Source: Rhynchopus sp. YZ270_cl-10 (Eukaryota; Euglenozoa; Diplonemea; Diplonemida; Diplonemidae). From it: a stretch of DNA of 64,000 nucleotides. Below the pieces are notes generated by a model that saw only the letters and a list, made by a program, of their open reading frames with translations, had not been told where the DNA came from and made no database searches. A program made the translations under genes and the position numbers. The first letter of the stretch is position 1. Every line of letters begins with the position of its first letter. The stretch spans positions 62,001 through 126,000 of the forward strand of contig OZ037870.1 of NCBI GenBank assembly GCA_964035575.1, read 5' to 3'. Below are positions 40,640 through 50,316 of the stretch, in pieces.

Positions 40640-42646
40640 CTACAGAGCAAACTCAAGGAAGGCACCTCCTGCGAACAGGTCGGAGGGGTCCTGCGTCTTG
40701 CGGTACGCGTTGAAGGTGGCCTTCTGGTCGTCGTTGAAGATGGTCTTGACACAGGTGGAGTTCTGGTAGGGCAGGATCTCGCCTCCCTCGGTCTCGCCGT
40801 AGCAGAAAGACTTGCCCAAGTGGGGGAAGCCGTCCAGGGCACGCATCTTCTCCTCGTACTTGCCCAGGGTGGTCGACCACCACTTGTTCTTGCCATTGGG
40901 GTTGATGTTGAACACCATCTCGCAGTTGACGTACTCGCCAGATGCCGGCAGCGACGACAGCGCCTTGTTCGGGAACAGCGTCGCAACGTCCGTCACGTTC
41001 AGGAAACGGAACTCCGCGTTACCCAGCTGCTTCTGTCCCGACAGCTTGGTGACCTCATCGTACGCCTCCTTGATGATGAGAAGCATGTCGTACAGGTTCA
41101 CACGCGGCACAAAGTACGCCATCAGCTTGATAGCATGCGGCACACCACGCAGGTAGAAGCCGTCGTTGACGTCGGCGCCGTTGGTCTGCACACTCTGGTC
41201 GAGCGAGAGGAAGGTGGTGTCGAAGAAGGCCAGCGCAAGCACGTCCTCCACAACGGGCGAGAGCTCCTCGCGTCCGGCCCACTCGAGAATGCAGATCAGC
41301 GAGTCCTGGGCAGGGGGCAGGTCGGGTGCGCCGTGGTACGGGATGTCAGCCATGGCGGATTCGAGCGACTTGTACGACGCCTGCAGCTCCTTGGTGCTCT
41401 TCACGGGGGCGTACTTGGCACGGCATGACTCGCCAAGGGTGATGTCACCGAACTTGTACCTGTATTGGCAGCAGTCCTCGTTTTCGCAGTGTGCCTTGGG
41501 GTAGTCCCACTTGCACTCGGAGTCGGTGAAGTTGTCGCACTTTGCGGGGACGGTCTTGCCGGTCGCGAAGAGGATGGTGTTGACCTCCGGGTCGTAGGGG
41601 TTGAAGAAGGACTCTGCGTAGATGTAGTTCTTCTCAAGGTCGTTGAAGTAGTCGTCCACAGTCTCGCGTGTGAAGGGGTGCAGCTTCTTGCGTGCAGACG
41701 ACACCTCAAACCCGACACGCTTCTCCAGCGACAGGTGTGCAGACGTGATGACTCCGAGCATCCCGAAGCTGTTCCTCCAGTTGCGCAGCTCCGCCTCGCT
41801 GTCCACAATACGGATCTCCATGCTGTGCCCGTTCCACACCGCCACACGCAGGGAGCGCACGTACTGGCTCACGAATCCGGCCTTGAACACTCCTCCGTGC
41901 ACGGTGTTCGTGATGATACCGCCGATCGTGAAGATGGGCCCTGCGGTCTGCGTGGGGAGGAAGAAGCCGTACGGGCGGATCGCCTGGAACAGGTCGAAGA
42001 GGGAGCGGCCTGCAGGGATCTTGATGGAGGAGTTGCCTTGGTCGAGCACCATGTCCCATGCCTTGTCGTCTGGGTGGTACTCGGCAAGGGAGATGCCGAT
42101 GGTGTCGTACTCTGCCTCAGACGTGATGACAGAGGAGGAGGTGTGCGTGGCACCCACGGGGCGTGCCTTGCAGTTGTTGTCGGCGATGGTCTTGTAGTAG
42201 GCGGCAAGCTCGCTGTCGTTCTTGGGGTAGACAATGGGCATGTTGGTGATGATGTCCTCCTCGAAGTTGACGAAGGTCAGGTTGCTGGTGATGCCGCAGC
42301 GGGTGGCTCTCACGTGCATCGACTCGATGTGGCGTGTACGCTGCTCAGCGAACGAGATGGTACGCTGCTCACGCTCCGCAAGCTCGTCCTTGAGGACACA
42401 CACACCACACCATGTCGAGCATTCAAGCTCGTGTGTCGTGTTCAGGTCGTACTTGTCGCACTTACGCGAGGACGGCACATTACCGCACGCCTCGCCCAGC
42501 TGCCTGGGCTCGTGGAAGCACCGCTGCGCCACCAAATCGCACGTCAAACCCTCAGGGCAGGTGGGCTCATCCAACGAGCACGACGGGAAGTCTGCGACAA
42601 CTGCCACCACTGGGAGCAGAAGTGCTGCAATAGCACGCGACATCAT
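40640..42646 (-). CDS. Secreted FAD-linked oxidase, aldonolactone-oxidase-like (paralogue 2)
   Basis: 668 residues from MMSRAIAALLLPVVAVVADF, or one codon shorter. Same architecture as paralogue 1: signal peptide, Cys-rich module (CSLDEPTCPEGLTCDLVAQR), FAD site GATHTSSSVITSEAE and GGIITNTVHGG, and a long substrate-side C-terminal half. Large blocks are identical between the two, so they arose by gene duplication. The HWxK position reads HLGK here and HTGK in the sister. The upstream in-frame ATG (42691) would be cut away by splicing at its own ATGCAG, so 42646 is preferred. The next gene upstream stops only 72 nt before the acceptor, fitting one polycistronic transcript. Substrate unknown. 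Confidence 0.85.
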   Translation of the reverse strand: MMSRAIAALLLPVVAVVADFPSCSLDEPTCPEGLTCDLVAQRCFHEPRQLGEACGNVPSSRKCDKYDLNTTHELECSTWCGVCVLKDELAEREQRTISFAEQRTRHIESMHVRATRCGITSNLTFVNFEEDIITNMPIVYPKNDSELAAYYKTIADNNCKARPVGATHTSSSVITSEAEYDTIGISLAEYHPDDKAWDMVLDQGNSSIKIPAGRSLFDLFQAIRPYGFFLPTQTAGPIFTIGGIITNTVHGGVFKAGFVSQYVRSLRVAVWNGHSMEIRIVDSEAELRNWRNSFGMLGVITSAHLSLEKRVGFEVSSARKKLHPFTRETVDDYFNDLEKNYIYAESFFNPYDPEVNTILFATGKTVPAKCDNFTDSECKWDYPKAHCENEDCCQYRYKFGDITLGESCRAKYAPVKSTKELQASYKSLESAMADIPYHGAPDLPPAQDSLICILEWAGREELSPVVEDVLALAFFDTTFLSLDQSVQTNGADVNDGFYLRGVPHAIKLMAYFVPRVNLYDMLLIIKEAYDEVTKLSGQKQLGNAEFRFLNVTDVATLFPNKALSSLPASGEYVNCEMVFNINPNGKNKWWSTTLGKYEEKMRALDGFPHLGKSFCYGETEGGEILPYQNSTCVKTIFNDDQKATFNAYRKTQDPSDLFAGGAFLEFAL

Positions 42647-42720
42647 GTTGTTTTTGGGAGTGTTATTTGTTTCAAACGTTTGATCCTGCATTGGGGTGTA
42701 CGATTAGGGGAGGGGAGTTC
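42647..42720 (-). promoter_or_regulatory. Probable spliced-leader acceptor, oxidase 2
   Basis: ACTCCCCTCCCCTAATCGTA then CACCCCAATGCAG; the AG ends at 42686. Leader about 39 nt. Confidence 0.6.
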
Positions 42721-42757
42721 CTTTTGACAAAAAACAATACAAATAAATCTTTTCACT

Positions 42758-45700
42758 CTACTGAAGCAGATGCAACGTGAGCTCATCACACCCTCCCACA
42801 TCACGATAGAGCGGCAGGAGGTGGGCGGTGTGTTCCACCTTGTCGACAATGTCCTCTACCCTACGGGCCACGAGGCTGCGTATCGCTTGCGACTGCACAC
42901 TGGTGTATAGTGCACGGTGCACTGCAGAATACGGATTGCCCGACAGCTTCGAGGGCAGGACTGCGAGCAGGCTGCCCACATCCCCCTTCATCTGAAGTGC
43001 TATGCACAGCAGCACCTCCGCTGTCGCCGTCAGGAACTCCAACACCACACCCTCCTGACTCCATGCCGCCACATCCACAACAAACCCTACAGTCTCCTTG
43101 CACAACTCAACGCCCTTCATGCCCCCCTTCAGGAGAGCCGGCGACTGCAACGACCCCAACCAACCACCACCCAACCGCGACACTGTCTCCAACCCTACAG
43201 TGTCCACCCCACGAACCAACGCCCTGACCACAGGGATCAACAAACGGGCAGACCTGCCCTCACAGAGTGCAGTGAGAACCACTTCGGCAGCGCAGTGTGG
43301 GTAGCCGAGACGGTGCAGTGTCAGGAAGAAGGTGTGCGGTTTGCTGCGACCGCACGAAACCCCTGCAGTGTCTTGTGTGGTCTTGTCCTGCGTATCTGCA
43401 CAGCCGTGGAGGAGAAGCATCACCATGGTGCGAATGGATGGCGTTGTGTCAGAGGTGGTGGTGGGTTGGCTGCACAGAAGAACGGCTTCGCCCACCCACA
43501 GTGCTTCAGGGTGCAGTCCGGCATGTGCCAGTCGGACCGCAAAGTCCGCCATTTCAGTAACGAACAAAGCCCCCACCCCACCCCACCCAAAACGCTGCCT
43601 CTGTACAAACGCCGCAAACTTCCCCAGCAACGCCCCGTCCCGTGCGCTCTTCATCAGCTTTGCGTTGTGGCTGTAGGTGACGATGGTGCGCTGCACAGTG
43701 CGTGCAATGGTGGACTCTGCAACAGCACGTCCACACACTGCCGGTGTGATCTCAAGAAATCCTAGTGTGCTGTGCAGTACGTTCAACGGGAGCAGTTTGT
43801 GGGGTTGTGCACGTTGGAGGGGTGAGACGAGGAGGCTGAGAACAGCCTTCAACTCGTCTGCCTCACCACGCCTCAGCTGACCACCGAGGAGCACAGCCCC
43901 AACGTGCAGGAGCTGGCAGTGCAGACCTACGTCCGTGCCTGCAAGACACCGCCTCGCCGTCGCCACGTACTGCGCAACAGGTAGCCTCCCTGCCACACCC
44001 TGCAGGTTCAGCACATAGTCCCTGTATTTGTTCTGTTCGATCGTCGGCCAGAATCGGGCAAAACTCGCCTTTTTAAAGTACACTACACTCTTCGGAGTGG
44101 CACGCCTTACAAAGTACAGCGTGGAGTGCTCCGACACGTACAGTGCCTTGCCCAAGGAGGATAGGTTCAACTTTGCCTCAATTTTTCCAAAAATGCCTGC
44201 CACAAGCGAGATCAGCTTTTGCGTGGACGTGAGAGAAAGAAGATGCACATCACCTGCGGCCCTGGCACGCATCTCTGTGAAGAGAAGGCGGGTTAGAACC
44301 GAGAAGTGAAGTGGGTTTGCGACATATGCCAAGGCACTGTCCGATCCAGCGACATCGAAGAAGCCAAGAAAGGGTTCACCAACATACGAACAGAGCGCAC
44401 TGTGCGCACCAAGCGTGCCCAGCGCACCTACCACCCTAGCTGCAATCTGCACATCTTTGACTGACGTCAGCACATCAAGGAACGGAATCGACTCAGGCCC
44501 TCTATGCCCACCCTGTGTCTGCGCCAGCTGCGACATCGTGAACAGAATCGTTACGGCCTGGTCGGGTGTGACGTGCAAAAACTCTTGTTGGATGCCACTG
44601 TTCACATTGTGCACCAGACGTCGCATGATCGCGTCACTACCTTGCCCTGAACGCTTTGAAGACAAAAACGGTGCCAAACTGCGTATCACAGCCACACTCT
44701 CTGCGACCCCCTTCTTCCTCAACAACCCTTCCACCACAGTGGCCATCTTCTTCAAATTGCTTCCATCCAGCTGAAACGCGCTCATCTTCGACAGCACCTT
44801 GAACACCGCGAGCAGCCGCCGCAACTCCATTTCCTCGCCACTCTCGCTGTACGTATGCAGAAAACGCTCGATCAACTTATTCGGCTGAAAGGCAACCCTC
44901 CCCAACGCACCATCAAACCCCAGCAGCGGGCTATACGGGGGCAGCGTCTGCTCCAAGCCTGCTATAAGGTGCTGAGTGGCTGTTTCGTTGAGCTGCATTG
45001 AGTGGAGACCTTGCAGTGCTCTGACGATGTGCTGGTCGAGCCCCGTTGTGAAGACCTTGGAGAGCATCTGGATGAGAAGCGGCTGTGCGGTGTGTCGGTA
45101 GTCCGCAAGAAAGTGGACAACCTTCGCAGCATCGGCGGCAGTCACTCCTGGGGACACATTCTCAATTGCTTCATAAAGCCCCGAAACCTGGAGACGTTGT
45201 TTCCCGCAAGCAGACAGCAACGACGCCGTCTCCGACGCACTCAACGCTTCTTCATACGACCCCCTCGACCTCCCCACCACCTCTGCAGCCCACCCCGCCA
45301 CCACCTCCCGCTCCTCCTCGCCAAGACTGTACCTTGGAATCGCCTCCAAAATGGTAGCATAACAGCGCACCTTGCTTGCCTCATCGGAATCAACAAAACG
45401 GGAGTCTTCGTTGCGCAGGGAGGACACCGCGGTGGCTTCGATGTACTGCTTCATCTCTGTGTCTTGAAGGGTGATTGCTGCGTCGTGGATGCGGGTCAGC
45501 ACCTCAGGGGTGGTGTACGAAAAGTTTTTGCAATGTGCGAGGAAGGCGGGGAGATTGGATGGTGTGTGCGAGACAGTCGCGAAGGCGGTGTAGGTGCGCT
45601 GCAGATCAGCTGGGGTGAGGAGGGTGAGCACCTTGGAGAGGCCACGGTCGCAGAAGGAGTAGAACTCTGGCAATGCAATGTGCATGCGTGACGCATTGTC

Positions 45701-45871
45701 GAGCACAGACACCAGATCCGCCTCCGTCAGCACAACGCGTGGTGCTGCGTACACATGCCGTAGCAACGTCACCCCCACAGCCTTCAGCTCCGCACGTCGA
45801 CTGCTGTTCTGTGTCTCAAAGTGTGCCCGTGTAGTGTGCCGCATTGTCGAGCACAGAGTGGACCCTGCCAT
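42758..45871 (-). CDS. Large helical-repeat protein, probably mitochondrial
   Basis: 1037 residues from MAGSTLCSTMRHTTRAHF, or 1051 from an ATG at 45913. No signal peptide; the start is Arg/Ser/Thr-rich with few acids, as in mitochondrial presequences. The body is a long series of amphipathic helices with no enzyme motif, for example LTEADLVSVLDNASRMHIAL and LTPADLQRTYTAFATVS. The style recalls organelle RNA-binding helical repeats (FASTK, OPR or HPR types), which are abundant in euglenozoan mitochondria. That family assignment is inference from pattern only, and no RAP domain was recognised. The first AG after the pyrimidine tract lies beyond the 45913 ATG, favouring the shorter start. Confidence 0.6.
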   Translation of the reverse strand: MAGSTLCSTMRHTTRAHFETQNSSRRAELKAVGVTLLRHVYAAPRVVLTEADLVSVLDNASRMHIALPEFYSFCDRGLSKVLTLLTPADLQRTYTAFATVSHTPSNLPAFLAHCKNFSYTTPEVLTRIHDAAITLQDTEMKQYIEATAVSSLRNEDSRFVDSDEASKVRCYATILEAIPRYSLGEEEREVVAGWAAEVVGRSRGSYEEALSASETASLLSACGKQRLQVSGLYEAIENVSPGVTAADAAKVVHFLADYRHTAQPLLIQMLSKVFTTGLDQHIVRALQGLHSMQLNETATQHLIAGLEQTLPPYSPLLGFDGALGRVAFQPNKLIERFLHTYSESGEEMELRRLLAVFKVLSKMSAFQLDGSNLKKMATVVEGLLRKKGVAESVAVIRSLAPFLSSKRSGQGSDAIMRRLVHNVNSGIQQEFLHVTPDQAVTILFTMSQLAQTQGGHRGPESIPFLDVLTSVKDVQIAARVVGALGTLGAHSALCSYVGEPFLGFFDVAGSDSALAYVANPLHFSVLTRLLFTEMRARAAGDVHLLSLTSTQKLISLVAGIFGKIEAKLNLSSLGKALYVSEHSTLYFVRRATPKSVVYFKKASFARFWPTIEQNKYRDYVLNLQGVAGRLPVAQYVATARRCLAGTDVGLHCQLLHVGAVLLGGQLRRGEADELKAVLSLLVSPLQRAQPHKLLPLNVLHSTLGFLEITPAVCGRAVAESTIARTVQRTIVTYSHNAKLMKSARDGALLGKFAAFVQRQRFGWGGVGALFVTEMADFAVRLAHAGLHPEALWVGEAVLLCSQPTTTSDTTPSIRTMVMLLLHGCADTQDKTTQDTAGVSCGRSKPHTFFLTLHRLGYPHCAAEVVLTALCEGRSARLLIPVVRALVRGVDTVGLETVSRLGGGWLGSLQSPALLKGGMKGVELCKETVGFVVDVAAWSQEGVVLEFLTATAEVLLCIALQMKGDVGSLLAVLPSKLSGNPYSAVHRALYTSVQSQAIRSLVARRVEDIVDKVEHTAHLLPLYRDVGGCDELTLHLLQ

Positions 45872-45975
45872 CCGCACCGTCTGAGAAGCCCTTCGACATT
45901 GCACCAAACGCATCGGTCATCAAAGGAGAGTTTGTGAGGGGCAAGGGGAGGGTTTGCAACAAACCTAAAGGGCTG
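45872..45975 (-). promoter_or_regulatory. Probable spliced-leader acceptor, 1037-residue gene
   Basis: A pyrimidine-rich stretch (CCCTCCCCTTGCCCCTCAC) is followed by GGCTTCTCAG with the AG ending at 45881, 9 nt before the preferred ATG. An earlier AG in GTCGAAG is a possible alternative. Confidence 0.5.
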
Positions 45976-46450
45976 TGGGTAGGAATGGGAGAAAGGGGGT
46001 GGGGTGGCAGGGTGGGGGGAGAAGGTCCTTCCAGCCTCAGCTTGGTCTGATTCCTCTCGCTAGGAAACTGAAGTAAGTACACATGGAGGGGACGCATATG
46101 CGTTCTGCCAACTACATCAAGTCGTGCATTTTTTGCATTACATCCCCAAGGGCTCAGCAGGCTGGCGAACACGGTTCTTCCGATGTGATCACTCCGTTTT
46201 AACAAGCAGTATTTCGAAGGGGAAAAAAAAGAGGGCCTTATTTCTGTTCTCTGTTCCTAGTTTACAGGATTTACCAAAATATTGTCGGGGGTGCGGGGGG
46301 TGGGGGGCGGTGTGGGAGTTCTCAGACTCTCGCCAAAAAGAAAGAGCCCAAAGCCTCATCAGTGCATTACACTTAAAGAATGCTCTACACAAGAATCAAG
46401 CCAATACACACGATCCCATTTCTGCCAAAACATAAGAAAGTTTTATTTTT

Positions 46451-46486
46451 GTAAATGATCCAAAGCCTTCGTGTGTTTAGCCAACT
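46451..46486 (-). repeat. Interspersed hairpin (type A, weak)
   Basis: GATCCAAAGCCTTCGTGTGT, TTAGCCAAC. Confidence 0.45.
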
Positions 46487-46489
46487 TGA

Positions 46490-47280
46490 AAGAATATTAA
46501 CAAGGTCAGCGCCTCAATCTGAGACACAAATACCATTGCTGATATAGGCAATACCAACGATTTTACATTTGCAATTAAACCCCCCCGAACAAAAAAAAAA
46601 ATCCCTGCAAAAAAGCCCGAAAACAATAATAAAAATCGACTGGGACAGAGGCTATTTAACACAATTTTCTTGTTGCTGAAGGGAACCTTTTTTGCACCAA
46701 GGGGTCTGTACGTATCAATGCGCAATTGTTTTCTTTTCACGTTTTTTTTAATTTTTATCTCATCTTTTTTCAGTTTTTTTTAAAGTAAAGTGGACAAAGG
46801 CTCTGCTCTTCTGCCACACAGTGCACCCCCCTACCCCTATACCCCAAATTTTCTATTTCGTTTCTGTTAAATGAATAATAAAACACACGCTTTGATGCGA
46901 ACACAAAAAATGTGCGCACATGGGGTTTTTTTCCCTTATATTTTTTACTGTATCGACAGATGCGCCCACCCACATTCCCATCCACCCCCCTCAATAGGCA
47001 TATCTCCCTATCAGCATGCTGTCCTCGTCCACTGTATGCGTAAGGTAACGCCCCCTCACAGACGCAGAAAAGAAATATAAAACAACCTTAAAATGCGAAG
47101 GAGATGTTAACCACAAATACAAAAGGGTTTTTTGCCACATGGTTCAAATGATGTACCATAACTAAGATGTCTTGCGATGTTCTTTTGCTCACAGCAACAA
47201 AAAGCGGGTAGTGGCGGTTGTATTGTGATCATTGCCCCATCAGTACATAATATGCATGGGACTCAGGATGTGCATTGACA
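46490..47280. other. Intergenic, no gene seen
   Basis: A/T-rich with homopolymer runs. No ORF with a domain, no TIRs, no clear hairpin-family copy between 46490 and 47280. Confidence 0.4.
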
Positions 47281-47287
47281 GGAAACA

Positions 47288-47322
47288 AATCTTTGATGTG
47301 CCTCTCTCTCGTAGACATTTAA
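47288..47322 (-). repeat. Interspersed hairpin (type B, weak)
   Basis: TTTGATGTGCCTCTCTCTCG, TAGACATTT. Loop-like CCTCTCTCTCG is present; the right CATC is degenerate. Confidence 0.45.
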
Positions 47323-47424
47323 CAAAAGAAGGGTCTTGCTGAAGAGATGCAGAAGACGTGTGGCATGTAACATAGCAAGAGCAACCCATCGCTCAGCAAA
47401 GAAGTAAGGTGATGCAACTAATTC

Positions 47425-47500
47425 AAAATTTTGCAAACGCCTCTTGGGACGCAGGCAGAAAGGAGAGTTAAGATGCACCTAAGCCTGCTTTGGTGTGATT
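47425..47500 (-). repeat. Type C element followed by type A hairpin
   Basis: TTGCAAACGCCTCTTGGGAC GCAGGC, then AAGATGCACCTAAGCCTGCT TTGGTG; the second pairs CACC/GGTG and AAGC/GCTT. Back-to-back copies in one direction. Confidence 0.6.
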
Positions 47501-47680
47501 TTTTCCTAAAATTAGGTGTAAAATTGGGTACTTCTTGGGGTCCTTCTAGGGTATACACTATAGCCCTATATAAATCACACCTTGAATTATCAAAAGTGAA
47601 AGCTGCAACGTACGGGAGACAAAAGCTCTCTGGGAAGGTGGGAGAAGAAAAAAAGAAGAAAAAAAAAAAAAAGAAAAAAA

Positions 47681-47742
47681 GAGAAGTTGGAGTGCAAACA
47701 CCGTTTTTCGGCTCCCTGCAGGTTATCGAACCCCAAAGAGCG
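47681..47742 (-). repeat. Type C element with T-arm-like tail
   Basis: GAGAAGTTGGAGTGCAAACA, CCGTTTTTCGG hairpin, then CTGCAGGTTATCGAACCCC. Confidence 0.6.
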
Positions 47743-47844
47743 CTTCAGTGGCATGCACACGGTTACCAGAGAGGTTGTCTGCAGGTACATAACGATTGCC
47801 CCATCCGGGGTCTTATCACCTAAAGAAGTAGAGAAAAAAAAAAT

Positions 47845-47886
47845 GTGGCTTCGAATACAAAGCCCTCTCGCGACAGTGCACCTTAA
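47845..47886 (-). repeat. Interspersed element (type E)
   Basis: GTGGCTTCGAATACAAAGCC, CTCTCGCGACAGTGCACC. Loop-like CCCTCTCG again. Confidence 0.55.
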
Positions 47887-48348
47887 AGAAATCCTCAATG
47901 AAGGATGTGTCTCTGCCACAAAAGAACGGAACAAAAACGCATCCTAAACACTTTTGCATGTTGTTTTTGTAACCGTAGCTCGTTTTATTGTCAATCAAAA
48001 ACCCAGGGTGTGCGACGCCTTCACAACGGGCGGAAGGCTGCTGCCACCTATGGGTGTCTTTGTAAACAGGGACATTCGCCCACCAGAAATACGTATTGAC
48101 AAATGGGGTGTTTTTAGGGGATGGGAAGGGGAAGGGTGAATGCTCCTTAGGGGAAGAAGTCTGCTACCCAGCTTGCGTCTACGTTGTAAAAAGAAAAGGA
48201 AAAGAAGAAAACCTTCAAAAAAAGACGAACAAACCACGCAAAAAAAAGGGGGAAGGGGGGTGTTAATTTTTAGTCATCCGGACAGGTTTTTGTAATTATT
48301 TAGTCTCGGGTTGTCTCTCTCCTTAAATGTAGCTTTTCCTTCTGTATT

Positions 48349-49440
48349 TTATGCCAAAATCTCAAGAACGACCATCATGTGATCGCTGGGTGTCGTGATG
48401 TGCCGGCACTTCAATTTGTCAGCAGGGAACTTTTTGCTGCAGAGGATGTGGTCGACACAGCCGTCCACGTGTGTGGCGGAGTCGTACGTGAGTTTGAAGA
48501 GGCCGAATGTCTCCTGCACCTTGTCTGCGTCGAACTGGAAGGTGTTCAGGTCGCCCATCAGGAAGATGTACTCCGGTGCGTGGTTGTCCTCAAGCTCGCG
48601 GATAAGCTCCCGCACCTCCTGGACCTGCTTCTTGTATGAATCCGCCGACCCCGCAAGCCATCTGAACGGGTCGTCGGCAGCCTGCATATGTGTGTTGATG
48701 ATCGCAGTGTTCTGCTCATGGAAGTACACCCACTGCACACCCTTGTTGCAACACATCTCTGAACCCATCGAATGGCTGAACCGCGAGAACCCATGAGTGT
48801 TCTTCGACGCCCCTAGACCACCGCCGCAGACCATCAGGGTGCCGCTGTCTCCTGATATACGGAGGTCTGTGTGGAATGTGGTAGAGTCCTTTGTGTCAAC
48901 ATCATAACCACGCACAATAGGCGATCCGTGGTCGTCATGGGAAAGCTCGAGGAGCGTGGGGAGAATGATCCGCTTCACATCAAAGACACGCGATCCGAAG
49001 AAGGCGTGCCGCCAGTGGTTGATTGGGTAGAGGATAAGCGCGTTTATGAGGACAAGAACGAGGTGAGAGAAGAACGACACAATGTACAACAACAACGGCG
49101 CAGTGTGCCAGACTTGCCGCTCCGCCCAAAGAAGCAGCTGCGAGAGTTGGAACGACAGAGGGTCTGTACGGAAGCAATACACCTCCTGCAACCCAATCAC
49201 AAACGGTTCCGACGTCCAGTTCTCACTGTGTGCCATATCCACAATCTGCTTCGTGCAGTTCAACGGACGAGTCATCGGGTCCTTTACAGACACGCCCCAA
49301 ACATTGTGCGTACACAGCCGCCACTTTACCTGCTTACCAGGCCCAAGCGGGCTGGAAGGGCTAGGCGATACTGCTTCAGAGGTGTCCACATTAGCACTAT
49401 GAGTCTCACCGTTTTCGGGAAACGCAGGTTTTTTGCCCAT
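48349..49440 (-). CDS. EEP-fold phosphodiesterase, neutral-sphingomyelinase-like
   Basis: 363 residues. Catalytic landmarks of the endonuclease/exonuclease/phosphatase fold are all visible: N46 in THNVWG, E86 in GLQEV, the DSGTLMV segment (198-204), N249/H251 in INTHMQA, D297/N299 in GDLN, and D353/H354 in PSDH. These bind Mg2+ and cut a phosphodiester. Two features suggest a lipid and not a DNA substrate: the GDSGTLMV-type motif, as in nSMases and bacterial sphingomyelinases, and a hydrophobic insert (PLLLYIVSFFSHLVLVLINA, about 115-140) able to sit in a membrane. The N-terminal 37 residues are Ser/Pro-rich without a signal peptide. Substrate is inferred, not proven. Confidence 0.8.
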   Translation of the reverse strand: MGKKPAFPENGETHSANVDTSEAVSPSPSSPLGPGKQVKWRLCTHNVWGVSVKDPMTRPLNCTKQIVDMAHSENWTSEPFVIGLQEVYCFRTDPLSFQLSQLLLWAERQVWHTAPLLLYIVSFFSHLVLVLINALILYPINHWRHAFFGSRVFDVKRIILPTLLELSHDDHGSPIVRGYDVDTKDSTTFHTDLRISGDSGTLMVCGGGLGASKNTHGFSRFSHSMGSEMCCNKGVQWVYFHEQNTAIINTHMQAADDPFRWLAGSADSYKKQVQEVRELIRELEDNHAPEYIFLMGDLNTFQFDADKVQETFGLFKLTYDSATHVDGCVDHILCSKKFPADKLKCRHITTPSDHMMVVLEILA

Positions 49441-49530
49441 TTTTTTTATTTTTTATGGTCTCTTCGCTGTTTGATAGGTAAGGGGGGGGTTAGAAGGTTG
49501 AGAAGGGGAGGACAAAAATAATGCTTTTTT
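49441..49530 (-). promoter_or_regulatory. Probable spliced-leader acceptor, EEP gene
   Basis: CTCCCCTTCTCAACCTTCTA, ACCCCCCCCTTACCTATC, AAACAG; the AG ends at 49467. Leader about 26 nt. Confidence 0.6.
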
Positions 49531-49930
49531 TTGTTTCTGAATCGACTTTACGCCTTCGAGTAAGTGGAAAAGAAAAGCGGATGTTTTGAGAGTAGGGGTT
49601 GTTGGTGAGAGACGCAGCAGTTGCCTGCGTCCCCTTAAGAGCAAAGTTTTATTGCCGTTTTATAATGCAACAAAGTTTTACAAAAAAAAAAAACTGCCCC
49701 CTAAGGCTGCTGTGTACTGAAATGAGACGGCACTTCGTCCTAAACTTAAGAAAGCAGCTTTTATTTGCTTTTTGTTGCATTGAAAGTGCAGGTGGTATAC
49801 ATAAAATACCAAATATTCTGTCGCAAGTGTCTGAAACGCTAGAATGCTTACAAAGACTGTCTCATCCCCGCAAATGTGTGGCAGAGATGAGAAAATAAAA
49901 AAAAACAAGAAAAAAAAAAAAAAGGAAAAA

Positions 49931-49972
49931 AACTTGAAAAATGGATGTGCCTGCCGTGTGCACACACATCTA
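49931..49972 (-). repeat. Interspersed hairpin (type B)
   Basis: GGATGTGC, CTGCCGTGT, GCACACACATC; TGTGC/GCACA pairs. Confidence 0.6.
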
Positions 49973-50200
49973 CCGGAATAAGTAACAAAACATCAACGCG
50001 CGGAAAGGAAACGGAACTAACCATATATTGGTGGTGGGGGGGTGGTGAAATAACGACCGGGGTCGGCTGTTTATTGTTTATTGTTGTTCGTTTTGTTCTT
50101 TCTGTTTCTATTATTTTCCATTTCCGTTTGTCAATGGATTTGTGGATATTTTTCGCATGCGCTTCGTGTGTGAGCAACATGACACATCATTAATTAGAGA

Positions 50201-50248
50201 AAGGGAAGTTGAAAGTAATGCCTCACTGGCATTTTCGCAGGCAGAATA
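50201..50248 (-). repeat. Interspersed element (type C, weak)
   Basis: GAAGTTGAAAGTAATGCCTC, ACTGGCATTTTCGCAGGCAG; local pair ATGCC/GGCAT. Confidence 0.5.
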
Positions 50249-50316
50249 GGGCACAAAAAAATACCATCTGGAGATATAAGAAAAAAACAAAACAGACTTT
50301 TTATGAAAATATACAT

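Noticed and set aside
46548-46575. ACCAACGATTTTACATTTG, resembling the start of a diplonemid spliced leader
   Set aside because: Only about 10 nt fit what I remember of the leader, followed by unrelated sequence and no donor site or snRNA-like structure. Treated as chance.
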